Positions 42,687 to 52,536 are shown, numbered from the stretch's first letter. The stretch is 56,010 bases of DNA from Flammeovirga yaeyamensis (GCF_018736045.1 NZ_CP076132.1:5135001-5191010); one strand, 5' to 3'. Made by a program: numbers and translations. Notes: generated from the letters alone by a model not told the origin.

Positions 42687-44465
42687 TTATGGGAACTGAT
42701 TCCCAGAAGATATATAGACCTGTATCTCCCGTGCTTGACTATCATAGCGGCGAGACAGGTCTTCTTTATTTTCTTGTAAATAATACTTAGAAAGATTGAT
42801 ATTGGCATGTAAAGCCACCTCATTCTTCTTTAAAAACAAATTAGGAGCCAAGCGAATCGGTTTACTATAATAGCCTTCGACTGCTTGCTTTTCTTTACCC
42901 ATACCATAAACTATGTTTCCCAACAGCAAATAGCAGCCTAGCGTTTTTACGTAGTCTCTACCATAATTTGTATTATAGTACTCTAATAATTGAGAGGCAT
43001 AATGAAAAGATGAATCGTATTGATGATGTGCATAATGAATCATCGACAGGTTATTATAGGCCATTGCTTTCCATCGACTTTCTGATTCTTTTTCAGAATC
43101 AAGCACTCTATGATATAATTGAATAGATTGTAAAGTATCTCCTTTCTGCAATAGCAACCCTGCCAAATCAATTTGCTGAATAACAATCTGAGCACTGTCT
43201 TTAGAAGAACCCATATCCCATTCCATATCGTAAGCTTTATTGGTGAAGTCCTCTGCTTTATCAAACTCATTCATCTTAGCCAAGACTCTTGAGATTTTAT
43301 GCATTAACTGAGCAGCTTTTAAATTCTCCTCCCCAAACGATTTTTGATTGACCTCTAAACATTCTTCATACATCACATAAGCAATACTGTCTTGAGACAT
43401 TCTTTCGAATTTCTCGCCTATTCGAGTATACCAGGAAATGATATCATTTACATCATTTAATTCTTTATTGGTCAGAAGTAGATCGTCAAAAAGCTTTTTA
43501 TACCATGTATGTGCATAATTGTACCTTCTCTTATTAAAGAATACATCAGAATTTTGTCGCATATACGACTGACGCTGATCTTTAGTACCTACATTACTGA
43601 ATAAAATATCAAGAGACTCTAAGGCATAGATGTTGGCCGAATCATAATCTGCCTTCTTAAAATAGACATTGGCGATTTGCTCATTTACTCTTTGAAGTTC
43701 TAAGGCATTTTTACCAAATATTTTCTTGGCAATGGTTTTAGAGCGATCAAGATTATTTAAAGCTAAACGATAAGAACCCGTAGCGGTATGTGCTGTAGCT
43801 ATTCGATTTAGGATAACAAACATATCTTCTCGATATTCTGTATCCATTTCCGCAATGATATCAGATGCTTTGGTATAATAACTTGTGGATGTTCCAAAAT
43901 TTTGGATTTCGAAATTATAATTACCTAAGGTCATGTAGGCATTGATCAGATTATAAAAATGATTCATACCTTCTGCTTCTTCGTATGCTTCTGCAGCTTG
44001 TTCGTAGTAATTAATGGCTATGGTAGAAAGTTGGTGATGTCTGAAGATATGTGCTAAATACATATACATATCTCCAATAAACCCATAATTAGGATTGGGT
44101 TGAGCCCTAAGTAAGGCTAAGCCTTTTTGTAAATATTGAGATGCAATATTGGAATATCCTTTATCGGCAAATTTTTCTGCTATTTTCTTATGCAGTAAAA
44201 TAATACGCTCATCTGTATTCAGGTATTTCTCTTTTGCTAAAACGATTATACTATCGGATAAGTGCTGGGCTTCGATATGGTAATTAAAAGATAATAAAGA
44301 ATCTAGCTCGTACTGAATCTCAGAGATCTCGTCTTGTTCTATTGACAAAGAATCTTGCTCGACATTCTGTGCGAAATTAAAGTGGGGAAGTACTATTAAT
44401 ATCAACATTCCAATCCCCTCACATATACGTTTATATAAATGTGACCTTCCCAAGTACTTACTCAA
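42687..44465 (-). CDS. secreted TPR-repeat protein
   Basis: A 592-residue protein with an N-terminal signal-like stretch (GIGMLILIVLPHFNFAQ) and then continuous tetratricopeptide helices through the whole length (for instance SNIASQYLQKGLALLRAQPN, TIAINYYEQAAEAYEEAEG, LELQRVNEQIANVYFKKADY, AAQLMHKISRVLAKMNEFDK). No kinase, HTH or other effector domain follows the repeats, unlike many Bacteroidetes TPR signalling proteins. It should be a periplasmic or surface scaffold for protein-protein contacts. It lies 152 bp downstream of the response-regulator gene with its own -7 box at 44552. Function unknown. Confidence 0.75.
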   Translation of the reverse strand: MSKYLGRSHLYKRICEGIGMLILIVLPHFNFAQNVEQDSLSIEQDEISEIQYELDSLLSFNYHIEAQHLSDSIIVLAKEKYLNTDERIILLHKKIAEKFADKGYSNIASQYLQKGLALLRAQPNPNYGFIGDMYMYLAHIFRHHQLSTIAINYYEQAAEAYEEAEGMNHFYNLINAYMTLGNYNFEIQNFGTSTSYYTKASDIIAEMDTEYREDMFVILNRIATAHTATGSYRLALNNLDRSKTIAKKIFGKNALELQRVNEQIANVYFKKADYDSANIYALESLDILFSNVGTKDQRQSYMRQNSDVFFNKRRYNYAHTWYKKLFDDLLLTNKELNDVNDIISWYTRIGEKFERMSQDSIAYVMYEECLEVNQKSFGEENLKAAQLMHKISRVLAKMNEFDKAEDFTNKAYDMEWDMGSSKDSAQIVIQQIDLAGLLLQKGDTLQSIQLYHRVLDSEKESESRWKAMAYNNLSMIHYAHHQYDSSFHYASQLLEYYNTNYGRDYVKTLGCYLLLGNIVYGMGKEKQAVEGYYSKPIRLAPNLFLKKNEVALHANINLSKYYLQENKEDLSRRYDSQAREIQVYISSGNQFP

Positions 44466-44551
44466 ATTGATGGTAATAAATTATTCTCGTGGTATTTATT
44501 CAAAAAACTTCAAATAGAGCGACTATTTTACCGTTTGATGTACTTTACTCA

Positions 44552-44559
44552 CAAAAATA
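44552..44559 (-). promoter_or_regulatory. -7 box upstream of the TPR-protein gene
   Basis: The minus strand reads TATTTTTG, an exact TAnnTTTG match, 86 bp before the start codon at 44465 and just after the response-regulator gene. No -33 element is seen. Confidence 0.4.
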
Positions 44560-44617
44560 TAATCTTCTTTTTTGAGGAAGTACCTAACATAAATAGATTG
44601 ATAATATATATCAGATG

Positions 44618-44980
44618 TTATTTTAACTCACTGAGTTTTGCTGGAGTCAAAGGTTTAATAATAATCCCTTCTACCTCATTATATTGTTCCGCTCTTTTTC
44701 TGTCATCTAATGTCACCTCAGCAGAAAGCATATAAACTTTAGGTGCTTTCGTTCCTTTTTCAGACAATTGATCTAAAAAATCCCAACCTGTGCTTGGTGG
44801 CATATTAATATCTAAAAATACAAGTTCAGGATTTACTTCATCCCAAGACTGTACTGCATCACTGGCTTCAGTAAATGTGTAGACTTTTTCACCAAAATTT
44901 GTTTTTTCAATCATTTTGCGACAGATCATATTATTCGTAGGATCATCGTCTACAACAAATACATTTTTATAACTGCTCAT
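44618..44980 (-). CDS. single-domain response regulator (CheY-like receiver)
   Basis: A 120-residue protein with only a receiver domain: acidic pair D11/D12 in FVVDDD, the phosphorylated D57 in LVFLDINMPP, the conserved Ser in MLSAE and the lysine in IIIKPLTP. No output domain is attached, so it must act by protein contact or as a phosphate relay. It lies close to an Hpt-like gene and a TPR-protein gene, but no kinase is encoded in the window. A kinase elsewhere in the genome must phosphorylate it. Length is exactly one receiver. Confidence 0.93.
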   Translation of the reverse strand: MSSYKNVFVVDDDPTNNMICRKMIEKTNFGEKVYTFTEASDAVQSWDEVNPELVFLDINMPPSTGWDFLDQLSEKGTKAPKVYMLSAEVTLDDRKRAEQYNEVEGIIIKPLTPAKLSELK

Positions 44981-45160
44981 TCTCTTATTTCTATGCTAAA
45001 AAAAATGAAAGTGTTGATACACTTTACAATGGAGTCATATAAAAGACTCAATATTTATTTAATCGCTATGCAAAAATAAACAATTCTTTACGGTTTACGG
45101 CAAATTTGGATTATTTAAATGATCTAGAATTCAAGGAAAAAAATGTAAAAAGTTTTAAAA

Positions 45161-45186
45161 TAAAAAAAGGTGAGCAAAACTCACCT
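45161..45186 (-). terminator. orphan minus-strand terminator
   Basis: AGGTGAG (45168-45174) and CTCACCT (45180-45186) pair around the loop CAAAA. The minus strand then reads seven T. The strand upstream of it holds no recognised gene up to recQ at 45655, so it may end a small transcript starting between about 45190 and 45650. Confidence 0.75.
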
Positions 45187-45654
45187 CTTTCCTAACCAAT
45201 TCAATTATTTAAACTTCCATCGAAATCTTTCATAAATGATGCTATGCATCTTTTAATTTCTTTTGGTCACACTAATTGCATTTTTCATAATGAAAATGCC
45301 TTTTGTTTGATTTCTTGATTGTAAACATATATTAATATTACCTTTTTCGCAAGTATTACACAAAAAAATTCGATAATTCTCATTAAAAATGGCTCAAATG
45401 TATCTTATTTATAATCAAACGACTATAAATTAAAAATAATTAAACCATAGAATTAGTAGGGTATTGTAATTTTTAAAGGCCTTTACCCAATGCTTACAAA
45501 CATCTTTTCAATTCAGTTAGAATTATACTAACTTGTAGTTTATGCATAAAAATGGATAAGGAGTCTTCATTTTTTTGAAATCCTTCTGATTTATGCTTTA
45601 TTTTTAAAGAATTTCTTTAATGAAATCGACTCATTCTCTGTTTAAATTAAATTG
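45187..45654. other. intergenic region upstream of recQ, possible small minus-strand transcript
   Basis: About 470 bp without a clear gene. On the minus strand it could encode peptides of 11 residues (MKNAISVTKRN, 45253-45288) and of 14 residues, and a hairpin forms around GCATTTT/AAAATGC near 45300. Both lie in front of the orphan terminator. The recQ promoter must be near 45600, but I find no exact TAnnTTTG. Confidence 0.35.
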
Positions 45655-47802
45655 ATGAATATTTCCACTGCTCAACAAGCCCTGAAGCATTACTTCGGGT
45701 ACGATCGATTCAGACCAATGCAAGAGGACGTTATCAATTGCGTGCTCTCCAAACAAGATGCAGTAGTACTTATGCCTACTGGAGGTGGTAAGTCTATCTG
45801 TTACCAAATTCCTGCTATTATTTCTCAAGGTACAGCTATTGTTATTTCACCTTTGATTGCTCTTATGAAGGATCAGGTAGAAAGTTTAAAAGCCAATGGT
45901 GTATCTGCTGCTTTTCTAAACAGTACACAATCTTATACAGAACAAAGAGAAATTGAGGAAGACTTGAGATATCAACGTCTTAAATTGTTATATATCTCAC
46001 CAGAAAAATTACTTACGGGTAACTTTTTAGATTATCTATGCAATCTCAATATCAGTTTTATTGCTATTGATGAGGCCCACTGTATTTCTCAATGGGGTCA
46101 TGATTTTAGACCTGAATACACTCAATTAGCTGCTTTAAGACAACGCTTACCTCATATTTCTTTTATTGCTTTAACTGCAACAGCAGATAAGGTGACTAGA
46201 AATGATATTGCTAATCAATTAGGCATGAATAATCCACAAATATTTTTGGATTCATTTGATCGACCTAATCTAAGCCTAAGAGTAGAAGCGGGACAAAAAC
46301 GTATTGAGAAAATCATTAAGTTTTTAGAAGCAAGACCCAATCAATCGGGAATTGTGTATTGCTTGTCTAGAAAAAGTACCGAATCTATTGCTACAAAACT
46401 TAGAAACGCTGGGTATAATGCCATGTATTATCATGCTGGCATGAGTGCCGATGAACGTTCTAGAGTTCAAGAATCTTTTATTAAAGACGATATACCAATT
46501 ATCTGTGCTACTATTGCATTTGGTATGGGAATCGACAAGCCCAACGTAAGATGGGTAGTACATTATAACCTTCCGAAAAACATGGAGGGGTATTATCAGG
46601 AAATTGGTCGTGCAGGCCGAGATGGTCTTCCATCAGATACCATGCTTTTCTACACCTTTGCTGATGTAATGCAACTACGTGACATGGTCAGTGATGCAGG
46701 ACAACATCAGCTTCAGCTTTCCAAATTGGAAAGAATGCAGCAATATGCGGAGACGAGAACGTGTAGAAGACGTATCCTGTTAAGTTATTTTGGAGAAACT
46801 TTGGAGAAAGATTGTGGGAACTGTGATGTTTGTCGTAATCCTCCTGAACTTTTTGATGGAACTGTGATTGCCCAAAAAGCGATGTCAGCTATTGTTCGGG
46901 TACAAAGGGAAATGAATAAGAACTTATCGACAGGTATGTTGATCGATATTCTTAGAGGATCAAGACGTATAGATTTGATCAATCAGAATTTCCACACTAT
47001 CAGAACATATGGTGCTGGTCACGATATCAGTTACGATCATTGGCAATTGTTCTTGCAGCAAATGTTGAACTTAGGATTAATTGAAATTGCTTACGACAAT
47101 CACAATACTTTCCGTGTCACTGAAACTGGAAACCAAGTATTGTTAGGGAAATTTCCTGTGAACTTTGCTAAATTATCTCAGTTTAAAAGTACTCCTTCTT
47201 CTAAAGTACCTACTAAGAAAGTCTCTGCTAAAGAGCAATTGGGTAGAGAGTTATTCGAAGAACTTAGAGTATTACGTAAAACCATTGCAGATAAGGAAAA
47301 TATTCCTCCATATGTAGTATTTAATGATGCTACGCTAAAAGACATGTCAGATAAGAAACCTATTTCTGTTAATCAAATGATGTCTATTTCTGGTGTAGGT
47401 GAATTGAAGCTGAAAAAGTATGGCAATGAATTTATCGGCTTGATTGTTCGATTCATTATCAAAAAATCGAAGGAAGGATTTAAGATTACCGGAAGCACTT
47501 CTTTATTGACGTATGAATTGTATCAACAAGGATTGAGTGTACATGAAATTGCTCAACAAAGACAGCTTCAAGATCAAAGTATTGTAAGTCATCTTGCTAA
47601 CCTTTATGAAATGGGTTACAACATCGATATTTATCAATTTACCTCTGAAGAAGAATTGGATGCTATTGATGATTGTATTCGAAAAATGGGAAGCAACAAA
47701 GGTGTAAAAGCAATTTTTGATTATTTCAATGGTGAAATTCCTTACACAAGTATCTATTTTGGAATTGCCCATCAGAACCGATTAGAAACGGTAGTTAGGT
47801 AA
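45655..47802 (+). CDS. recQ: ATP-dependent DNA helicase RecQ
   Basis: 715 residues from the ATG at 45655 (the preceding TTG at 45652 is less likely). Helicase core: Walker A MPTGGGKS (about 40-47), the DEAH box in IDEAHCISQWGHDFRPEY, TATA-type motif LTATADK, and motif VI QEIGRAGRDG. The zinc-binding RQC part has the four cysteines in TCRRRILLSYFGETLEKDCG and NCDVC. A winged-helix part follows, then an HRDC domain (ELFEELRVLRKTIADKENIP) and an extra C-terminal helix-turn-helix-like domain. It unwinds forked and recombining DNA in RecF-type recombination and repair. It is a single gene in front of era with a gap of 110 bp. Confidence 0.97.
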   Translation: MNISTAQQALKHYFGYDRFRPMQEDVINCVLSKQDAVVLMPTGGGKSICYQIPAIISQGTAIVISPLIALMKDQVESLKANGVSAAFLNSTQSYTEQREIEEDLRYQRLKLLYISPEKLLTGNFLDYLCNLNISFIAIDEAHCISQWGHDFRPEYTQLAALRQRLPHISFIALTATADKVTRNDIANQLGMNNPQIFLDSFDRPNLSLRVEAGQKRIEKIIKFLEARPNQSGIVYCLSRKSTESIATKLRNAGYNAMYYHAGMSADERSRVQESFIKDDIPIICATIAFGMGIDKPNVRWVVHYNLPKNMEGYYQEIGRAGRDGLPSDTMLFYTFADVMQLRDMVSDAGQHQLQLSKLERMQQYAETRTCRRRILLSYFGETLEKDCGNCDVCRNPPELFDGTVIAQKAMSAIVRVQREMNKNLSTGMLIDILRGSRRIDLINQNFHTIRTYGAGHDISYDHWQLFLQQMLNLGLIEIAYDNHNTFRVTETGNQVLLGKFPVNFAKLSQFKSTPSSKVPTKKVSAKEQLGRELFEELRVLRKTIADKENIPPYVVFNDATLKDMSDKKPISVNQMMSISGVGELKLKKYGNEFIGLIVRFIIKKSKEGFKITGSTSLLTYELYQQGLSVHEIAQQRQLQDQSIVSHLANLYEMGYNIDIYQFTSEEELDAIDDCIRKMGSNKGVKAIFDYFNGEIPYTSIYFGIAHQNRLETVVR

Positions 47803-47912
47803 ACCTTTGTTATTTTATCTTCATTTTCAGTACATTTTGACCATATTTTACAGATATTTGTCTTTACATATATCTTATTTGACCTTTTATATATTAGTAC
47901 ATTTCTTTAAAA

Positions 47913-48806
47913 ATGAGCGAAGAGAAAACACATAAGGCCGGTTTTGTAAGTATCGTAGGTAAACCCAACGTTGGTAAATCTACGCTTATGAATCAGCTTG
48001 TAGGGGAGAGGCTTTCAATTATTACATCAAAAGCACAGACAACGAGACATCGTATTATGGGGATCATGAGTACGGAAGATTATCAGATTGTTTATTCTGA
48101 TACTCCCGGTATTATTACTCCAAAATACGAATTACACGAGTCTATGATGGATTTTGTAGACAACTCTCTTTCTGATTCAGATGTGATTCTTTTTGTGACG
48201 GATATCTTCGAGCAGTTTAAGGAAAAGGATGCACTCATCAAACTTGAGAAAGCAAAGGCACCTATCATTGTTATTATTAATAAGATTGATATGGCCAAGC
48301 AAGATGAAGTATTGAAAAAGGTGGAATATTGGAAAGAAAAATTAAATCCAAAAGTAATTATGCCAGTTTCGGCACTTCACGGATTTAATGTTCAGGCGAT
48401 ATTGGACGAGATATTAGACTTGCTTCCAGAACACGCTGCTTTCTATGATAAAGAGGAATTGACTGATAAGCCAATGCGTTTCTTCGTTTCTGAGATTATT
48501 AGAGAAAAGATCTTCTTACACTATAAAGATGAGGTTCCATACTCTTGTGAAGTGATGGTCGACAGCTATAAAGAAACACCTGATTTGGTAAAAATCAGAG
48601 CGACTATTATGGTGGAGAGAGATAGTCAGAAAGGTATTATCATTGGTAAAGGTGGTATCAAACTGAAACATGTGGGTGCTGATTCTAGAAAAGAATTAGA
48701 GAAATTCATCCAAAAGAAAGTATTCTTGGAAACTCATGTGAAAGTGGATGCTGACTGGAGAAAGAACGATAAAAGTTTAAAGATGTTTGGTTATAAAAAT
48801 GACTAA
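47913..48806 (+). CDS. era: GTPase Era, ribosome assembly factor
   Basis: A 297-residue protein of the Era family. G1 is GKPNVGKST, the switch region has ITSKAQTTRHRIMGI, G3 is DTPGI, G4 is NKID and G5 is VSALHG. The C-terminal KH domain carries the invariant GIIIGKGGIKLKHVGADSRK. Era binds the 3' end of 16S rRNA and checks small-subunit maturation. Length is normal. A terminator follows at 48824. The gene is 110 bp after recQ, and the two may share transcripts, although no promoter in between is clear. Confidence 0.97.
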   Translation: MSEEKTHKAGFVSIVGKPNVGKSTLMNQLVGERLSIITSKAQTTRHRIMGIMSTEDYQIVYSDTPGIITPKYELHESMMDFVDNSLSDSDVILFVTDIFEQFKEKDALIKLEKAKAPIIVIINKIDMAKQDEVLKKVEYWKEKLNPKVIMPVSALHGFNVQAILDEILDLLPEHAAFYDKEELTDKPMRFFVSEIIREKIFLHYKDEVPYSCEVMVDSYKETPDLVKIRATIMVERDSQKGIIIGKGGIKLKHVGADSRKELEKFIQKKVFLETHVKVDADWRKNDKSLKMFGYKND

Positions 48807-48823
48807 GCAAATTGATATAAAAT

Positions 48824-48861
48824 AAAAAATCCCTTACAATTTAATTTGTAAGGGATTTTTT
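48824..48861. terminator. bidirectional terminator between era and the lipoprotein gene
   Basis: AAAAATCCCTTACAA and TTGTAAGGGATTTTT pair perfectly around a short A/T loop, with T-runs on both strands. It serves era (plus) and the lipoprotein gene ending at 48876 (minus). Confidence 0.93.
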
Positions 48862-48875
48862 ATTTCTATCTCTTT

Positions 48876-49676
48876 TTACGGATTAACATGATAATAAATA
48901 CTCGCTAAAGTATTATTTCTCCTTTGATCTGATCCATTAAATCGTAACTCATACTGTCCTGTATCTGGGAAAACATACATTTCTGATATATCAAATTGAC
49001 CAGTTCCTGGAACAGGAGGAATAAGCATAAAATCATTGACCAATGAATCATAAAAACCAGAGGTTGTTGTATCTGTAGGAATTTTTAGATACATCAACAT
49101 CAAACAATTGTTCATGTTGTCATCTAAATCATCCATATAGGCATTTACTGTAAGCTTCTCTGTTAATTTCACCTCAAAAGAATCCTTCTCATATTCAGGA
49201 AACTTAAAATAAGGGGCGAAATTTTTAAAATCTATAGCAAAACGAGTCAAAGGACTTTCGTTAAATGAACGATCCTTCGCTGACATATAAATTTCATATT
49301 CACCAGTACCTGCATACAAAGATGTGGTAGTTTGTGCAGATGCAACTCTAAAGTTCTTAGTAATCTCTGTTTGTGCACCTGCAATTGCGAATGTGTCCTC
49401 TCTCACTAAATAAGGAGGAAATCTTAAACCTGGCGAATTATCAGGTCCTACATAATCAAAACCAAGCTTATAAGAGAACAATCCCTCATTATCTGTCATA
49501 TAGGCAATAATTGTCAGATCTGTAGACAATGTATCTACAACAGGAGCATCACCCGCTTCATCCCCGTTTACGGTAAACGATCGGATCATAGGTGGTTCAG
49601 TATCTATAAACTTCTCACACGAAAAGAGCAAGATCGAAAACAGTAAACTGAAACTATATTTAAGGGTTACTTTCAT
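48876..49676 (-). CDS. predicted lipoprotein with two Ig-like (DUF4625-like) domains
   Basis: A 266-residue protein with lipobox FSILLFSC (C20). Two repeats follow: the first around DLTIIAYMTDNEGLFSYKLG and the second around KLTVNAYMDDLDDNMNNCLM, each within the pattern of a beta-sandwich that reads P-P-x-I-x-S-F-x-V-N-G then a DxxGL turn. That pattern is what I recall for DUF4625 or cadherin-like surface domains of Bacteroidetes; the link is tentative. It is transcribed 3 bp after the batD stop on the same strand, so the two are an operon. It may assist the envelope role of BatD. Confidence 0.6.
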   Translation of the reverse strand: MKVTLKYSFSLLFSILLFSCEKFIDTEPPMIRSFTVNGDEAGDAPVVDTLSTDLTIIAYMTDNEGLFSYKLGFDYVGPDNSPGLRFPPYLVREDTFAIAGAQTEITKNFRVASAQTTTSLYAGTGEYEIYMSAKDRSFNESPLTRFAIDFKNFAPYFKFPEYEKDSFEVKLTEKLTVNAYMDDLDDNMNNCLMLMYLKIPTDTTTSGFYDSLVNDFMLIPPVPGTGQFDISEMYVFPDTGQYELRFNGSDQRRNNTLASIYYHVNP

Positions 49677-49679
49677 AAA

Positions 49680-51155
49680 CTAAAATTTCTTCACATTAAT
49701 GAAGACAGTTAAACCAATAGTAATGACCACAAAGATGTTCAAAATTATTTTAACCCAATTCGTATCGTCCATGAATAACAAAGAATTATTGGCATTTTTC
49801 ATCGCATCATAGAAAGATCCTAAATCAGATTTAGAAATCTGAGCATTTCGCAAGCTCTCTCCTTCTACAACAATCTTACCTTCTGGATATAGTGTTTGAT
49901 ACTTCTTTGTTTTAGGATTAAATATCGATAAAGAAATAAAATCTTTTAGTAGATATTCTCCTGGCTCTTGAGGCTCTATATAATATTGGAAGGTTTTTGC
50001 TCCCACTACCTTTCCGTTCGCTCTGTTAATACTCTGAGAAACTGAAGGAGGGTAGAACAATAAAGAGTCAGTTTCGCTAAGATTCGGCTGACGGATAGCA
50101 TTGATGTTTCCTTCTCCTTCCACTCTAAATTCTAGCGTTACACTTTCCCCTGTTTTTAATTGTTTATCGCTTAATTTCTCTCTTAAACGGTAGTTACCTA
50201 CACTCGATAATTCTTTTTGAGGGTTATCAGGCAGATCTTTTATTCTGATTGTTTTCCCTTTTGATTTGAAAACCTCTCTATCTTCTTTTCTTTCTCTTCC
50301 GAAAAACGATTGTCTTTTAGAAACTTGATATTTAACCATTTCCAACTCAGTTGTAGGAATCACAATATCTTCTGTATTTAAAGGATAGAACATGGCTTCA
50401 TATATTTTATACTGTCTATATGATTTACCATTGATAGTGATGATTTGAGGTCGAATAGATTCTATATTAAAGTTCTCTTCCCAACAGTTCTTAGGTTTCA
50501 CTGCCTTTAATATGTTGGTAATTTGTTCGTCCATTTTATAAAACTCTAATTCCGCTTGATTCGAAATAGCGATATAAAACGAAATATCCATCTTAAAGCC
50601 TTCTCCTCTGTATACTGATGATTTATCTGTGCTTACGGCATAAAACGCATCCGCCTTCACATCAATAAATTGTTGGTTATCTTGATTTCTATCAAATGAA
50701 TTTCCTCTTCCCCAGAAATCGGCAAAGGGATCGTACGTTTGTCTTTGTACAGGTTTTCCTACTTTAATAGATGCTCCAGGATGATTTTTAGACTTATCAC
50801 CCACTTTCATTGTAAAGGCAGCTAATGTAAATGTTCCTTGCTTTGTTGGTTGATACAACTGAGTAACACTTTGCTGAGTAGAAACCTGACCATTAATGAT
50901 GGTAGTTTGAGACGAAGAAGAGGGTCTTCCTTTTCTAAAGCCTGGAATATCCGGAAATTCAGAATAATTATTCATCCTTCCATTTTTTACTGTTAAAGTA
51001 ATTTCAAAGCTTTCGTTAATACCTATATCTGTTTTACCAATATTCAGTTCTATTGTTTGAGCAAATACATTTCCCCCAACAAAAAACAACAAGGCGAATA
51101 AAGAAGCTTTTAATAAGCCAAAAGTATTGTCTATGATATATGTATATTTTTTCAT
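49680..51155 (-). CDS. batD: BatD family protein (orphan)
   Basis: About 491 residues from the ATG at 51155, which starts a signal peptide (ending GGNVFA); the upstream in-frame ATG at 51176 adds seven codons. The N-terminal beta-rich domain reads IELNIGKTDIGINESFEITL and the core RFxxG-like ISRPSSSSQTTIINGQVSTQ, with the BatD hallmarks FEITLTVKNGRMNNYSEFPD and SITQLYQPTKQGTFTLAAFT-type strands. One C-terminal helix (WVKIILNIFVVITIGLTVFI) anchors it. BatD usually sits in the bat operon with VWA proteins and MoxR; here those partners are not in the window. Its role is thought to be envelope stress or aerotolerance. Confidence 0.88.
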   Translation of the reverse strand: MKKYTYIIDNTFGLLKASLFALLFFVGGNVFAQTIELNIGKTDIGINESFEITLTVKNGRMNNYSEFPDIPGFRKGRPSSSSQTTIINGQVSTQQSVTQLYQPTKQGTFTLAAFTMKVGDKSKNHPGASIKVGKPVQRQTYDPFADFWGRGNSFDRNQDNQQFIDVKADAFYAVSTDKSSVYRGEGFKMDISFYIAISNQAELEFYKMDEQITNILKAVKPKNCWEENFNIESIRPQIITINGKSYRQYKIYEAMFYPLNTEDIVIPTTELEMVKYQVSKRQSFFGRERKEDREVFKSKGKTIRIKDLPDNPQKELSSVGNYRLREKLSDKQLKTGESVTLEFRVEGEGNINAIRQPNLSETDSLLFYPPSVSQSINRANGKVVGAKTFQYYIEPQEPGEYLLKDFISLSIFNPKTKKYQTLYPEGKIVVEGESLRNAQISKSDLGSFYDAMKNANNSLLFMDDTNWVKIILNIFVVITIGLTVFINVKKF

Positions 51156-51329
51156 TCCGTAAAGATCAGAATTCATAACTAGAAAAAATGTAAAAAAATT
51201 CTAAAAAATTGACTTCTCTCAAATAAAATGTAACTATTACACTATTTTTTCGTAAATTAGTTTAGACAAAAAATTAAATGTCTACTGTCCAACATATTTT
51301 TATATTAACACCAAGTAATAAACCCGATC

Positions 51330-51536
51330 ATGCTCGAATATTCTAAAATCATTTTAAAAAAGGTTGCTTTTGATCGTCATCTTTTTTTGAAAGAATTACG
51401 CAAATCATTGGGGATCTTATCGATTAACGAAGTACTATCGCTAAGATCATGGGGAAAGTTAGCTTTTCCAAACTACGCTTTCATGATTCAAAATGAGTGC
51501 AATAAACAAATAAGTTCTTACGCATTAGTAGGATAA
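51330..51536 (+). CDS. small conserved protein of unknown function
   Basis: A 68-residue protein starting MLEYSKIILKKVAFDRHLFL and continuing KELRKSLGILSINEVLSLRS. The pattern of an N-terminal helix, then FDRxLFxKELRKxLGxL and a W near LRSW is what I have seen in short Cytophagales proteins; a search would settle it. No signal peptide or membrane segment is present. It is alone on its strand, between batD and queG, both on the other strand, and is closed by a strong terminator at 51563. Confidence 0.6.
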   Translation: MLEYSKIILKKVAFDRHLFLKELRKSLGILSINEVLSLRSWGKLAFPNYAFMIQNECNKQISSYALVG

Positions 51537-51562
51537 TTAAACATAGAAAAAAATTAAATAAG

Positions 51563-51596
51563 AAGGTGATTGTTTTTAAGCAATCACCTTTTTTTT
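51563..51596 (+). terminator. terminator of the small protein gene, overlapping the queG stop
   Basis: AAGGTGATTG (51563-51572) pairs with CAATCACCTT (51581-51590) and six more T follow on the plus strand. The TGA stop of queG lies inside the right arm, so the hairpin is also read in the converging transcript. Confidence 0.93.
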
Positions 51597-52522
51597 GCGA
51601 AATTAATATTCCTCATTAATCCCTCATATTTAGTTCTTTTTACGGCAGACTTTCTGAAAACCTCCTTAAAAACGTCTTCTGTTAGTTCTTCCCAATCTTT
51701 TTTATTTATATCGCCTAACTTTTCATGAGCGTTAAAACTTTCTTCTTGATGTGGCTTTGAGAATCTATTCCATGGGCATACATCCTGACAGATATCGCAG
51801 CCAAAGATCCAATCTTGCATTTTCCCTTCAAACTCTTGAGGGATGGAGTCTTTCAACTCAATAGTTAAATAAGATATACATTTACTACCATCTACCACGC
51901 CTTTTTGAGGAATTGCATCTGTAGGACATGCATCAATACATCGGGTACAAGTACCACAATAATCTTTAATAGGTGGATCCTCTTCTAATTCTAAATCAAT
52001 AATTAATTCAGCAAGAAAAAAGAAGCTTCCCATAGATCTGTTTAAAAGGAGAGAGTGTTTACCTACCCAACCTAACCCTGCCTGTTTTGCCCAAGCACGT
52101 TCCATAACCGGAGCAGAATCTACGAATACTCTTCCGTTCACCTCTCCAATTTCAGATTCTATATATTTTACAAGATCTTTTAGTTTCCTTTTAATCACAT
52201 AATGATAATCCTCTCCGTAAGCGTATTTAGCTACCTTATAAGTATCTTCAGAAGCTACATCTTTTTCTGGAAAATAATTATAGGAAAGCATCACCACAGA
52301 TTTAGCTCCCTCCACAAGTTTGGTTGGATCTAATCGTTTATCAAAATGATTGGCCATATACGACATTTCGCCATGCATCCCATTTTTAAGCCATTCTTCT
52401 AAAAAATCGGCTTCCTCCTCTAAAAATCTAGCTTTAGCAATGCCGCACTCACTAAAACCCAAGCGTTTTGCTTCTGCTTTAATGAGTGCGGCATTTTTTT
52501 CTTTTTGTGATTTTTTATTCAC
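51584..52522 (-). CDS. queG: epoxyqueuosine reductase QueG
   Basis: A 312-residue cobalamin-dependent enzyme for the last step of queuosine synthesis in tRNA. The N-terminal part binds the cobalamin; the proposed proton donor is D135 in [19 protein letters not shown]. Two 4Fe-4S clusters are held by [12 protein letters not shown] (C189, C192, C195, C199), C215, and [10 protein letters not shown] (C242, C245, C249). The HEAT-like C-terminal part of the longest family members is absent, as in many short forms. It starts 14 bp after the upstream Hpt gene stop. A B12-dependent enzyme fits with the cobalamin adenosyltransferase gene at the window's other end. Confidence 0.96.
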   Translation of the reverse strand: MNKKSQKEKNAALIKAEAKRLGFSECGIAKARFLEEEADFLEEWLKNGMHGEMSYMANHFDKRLDPTKLVEGAKSVVMLSYNYFPEKDVASEDTYKVAKYAYGEDYHYVIKRKLKDLVKYIESEIGEVNGRVFVDSAPVMERAWAKQAGLGWVGKHSLLLNRSMGSFFFLAELIIDLELEEDPPIKDYCGTCTRCIDACPTDAIPQKGVVDGSKCISYLTIELKDSIPQEFEGKMQDWIFGCDICQDVCPWNRFSKPHQEESFNAHEKLGDINKKDWEELTEDVFKEVFRKSAVKRTKYEGLMRNINFAKKR

Positions 52523-52536
52523 TTCTATATTGAATA

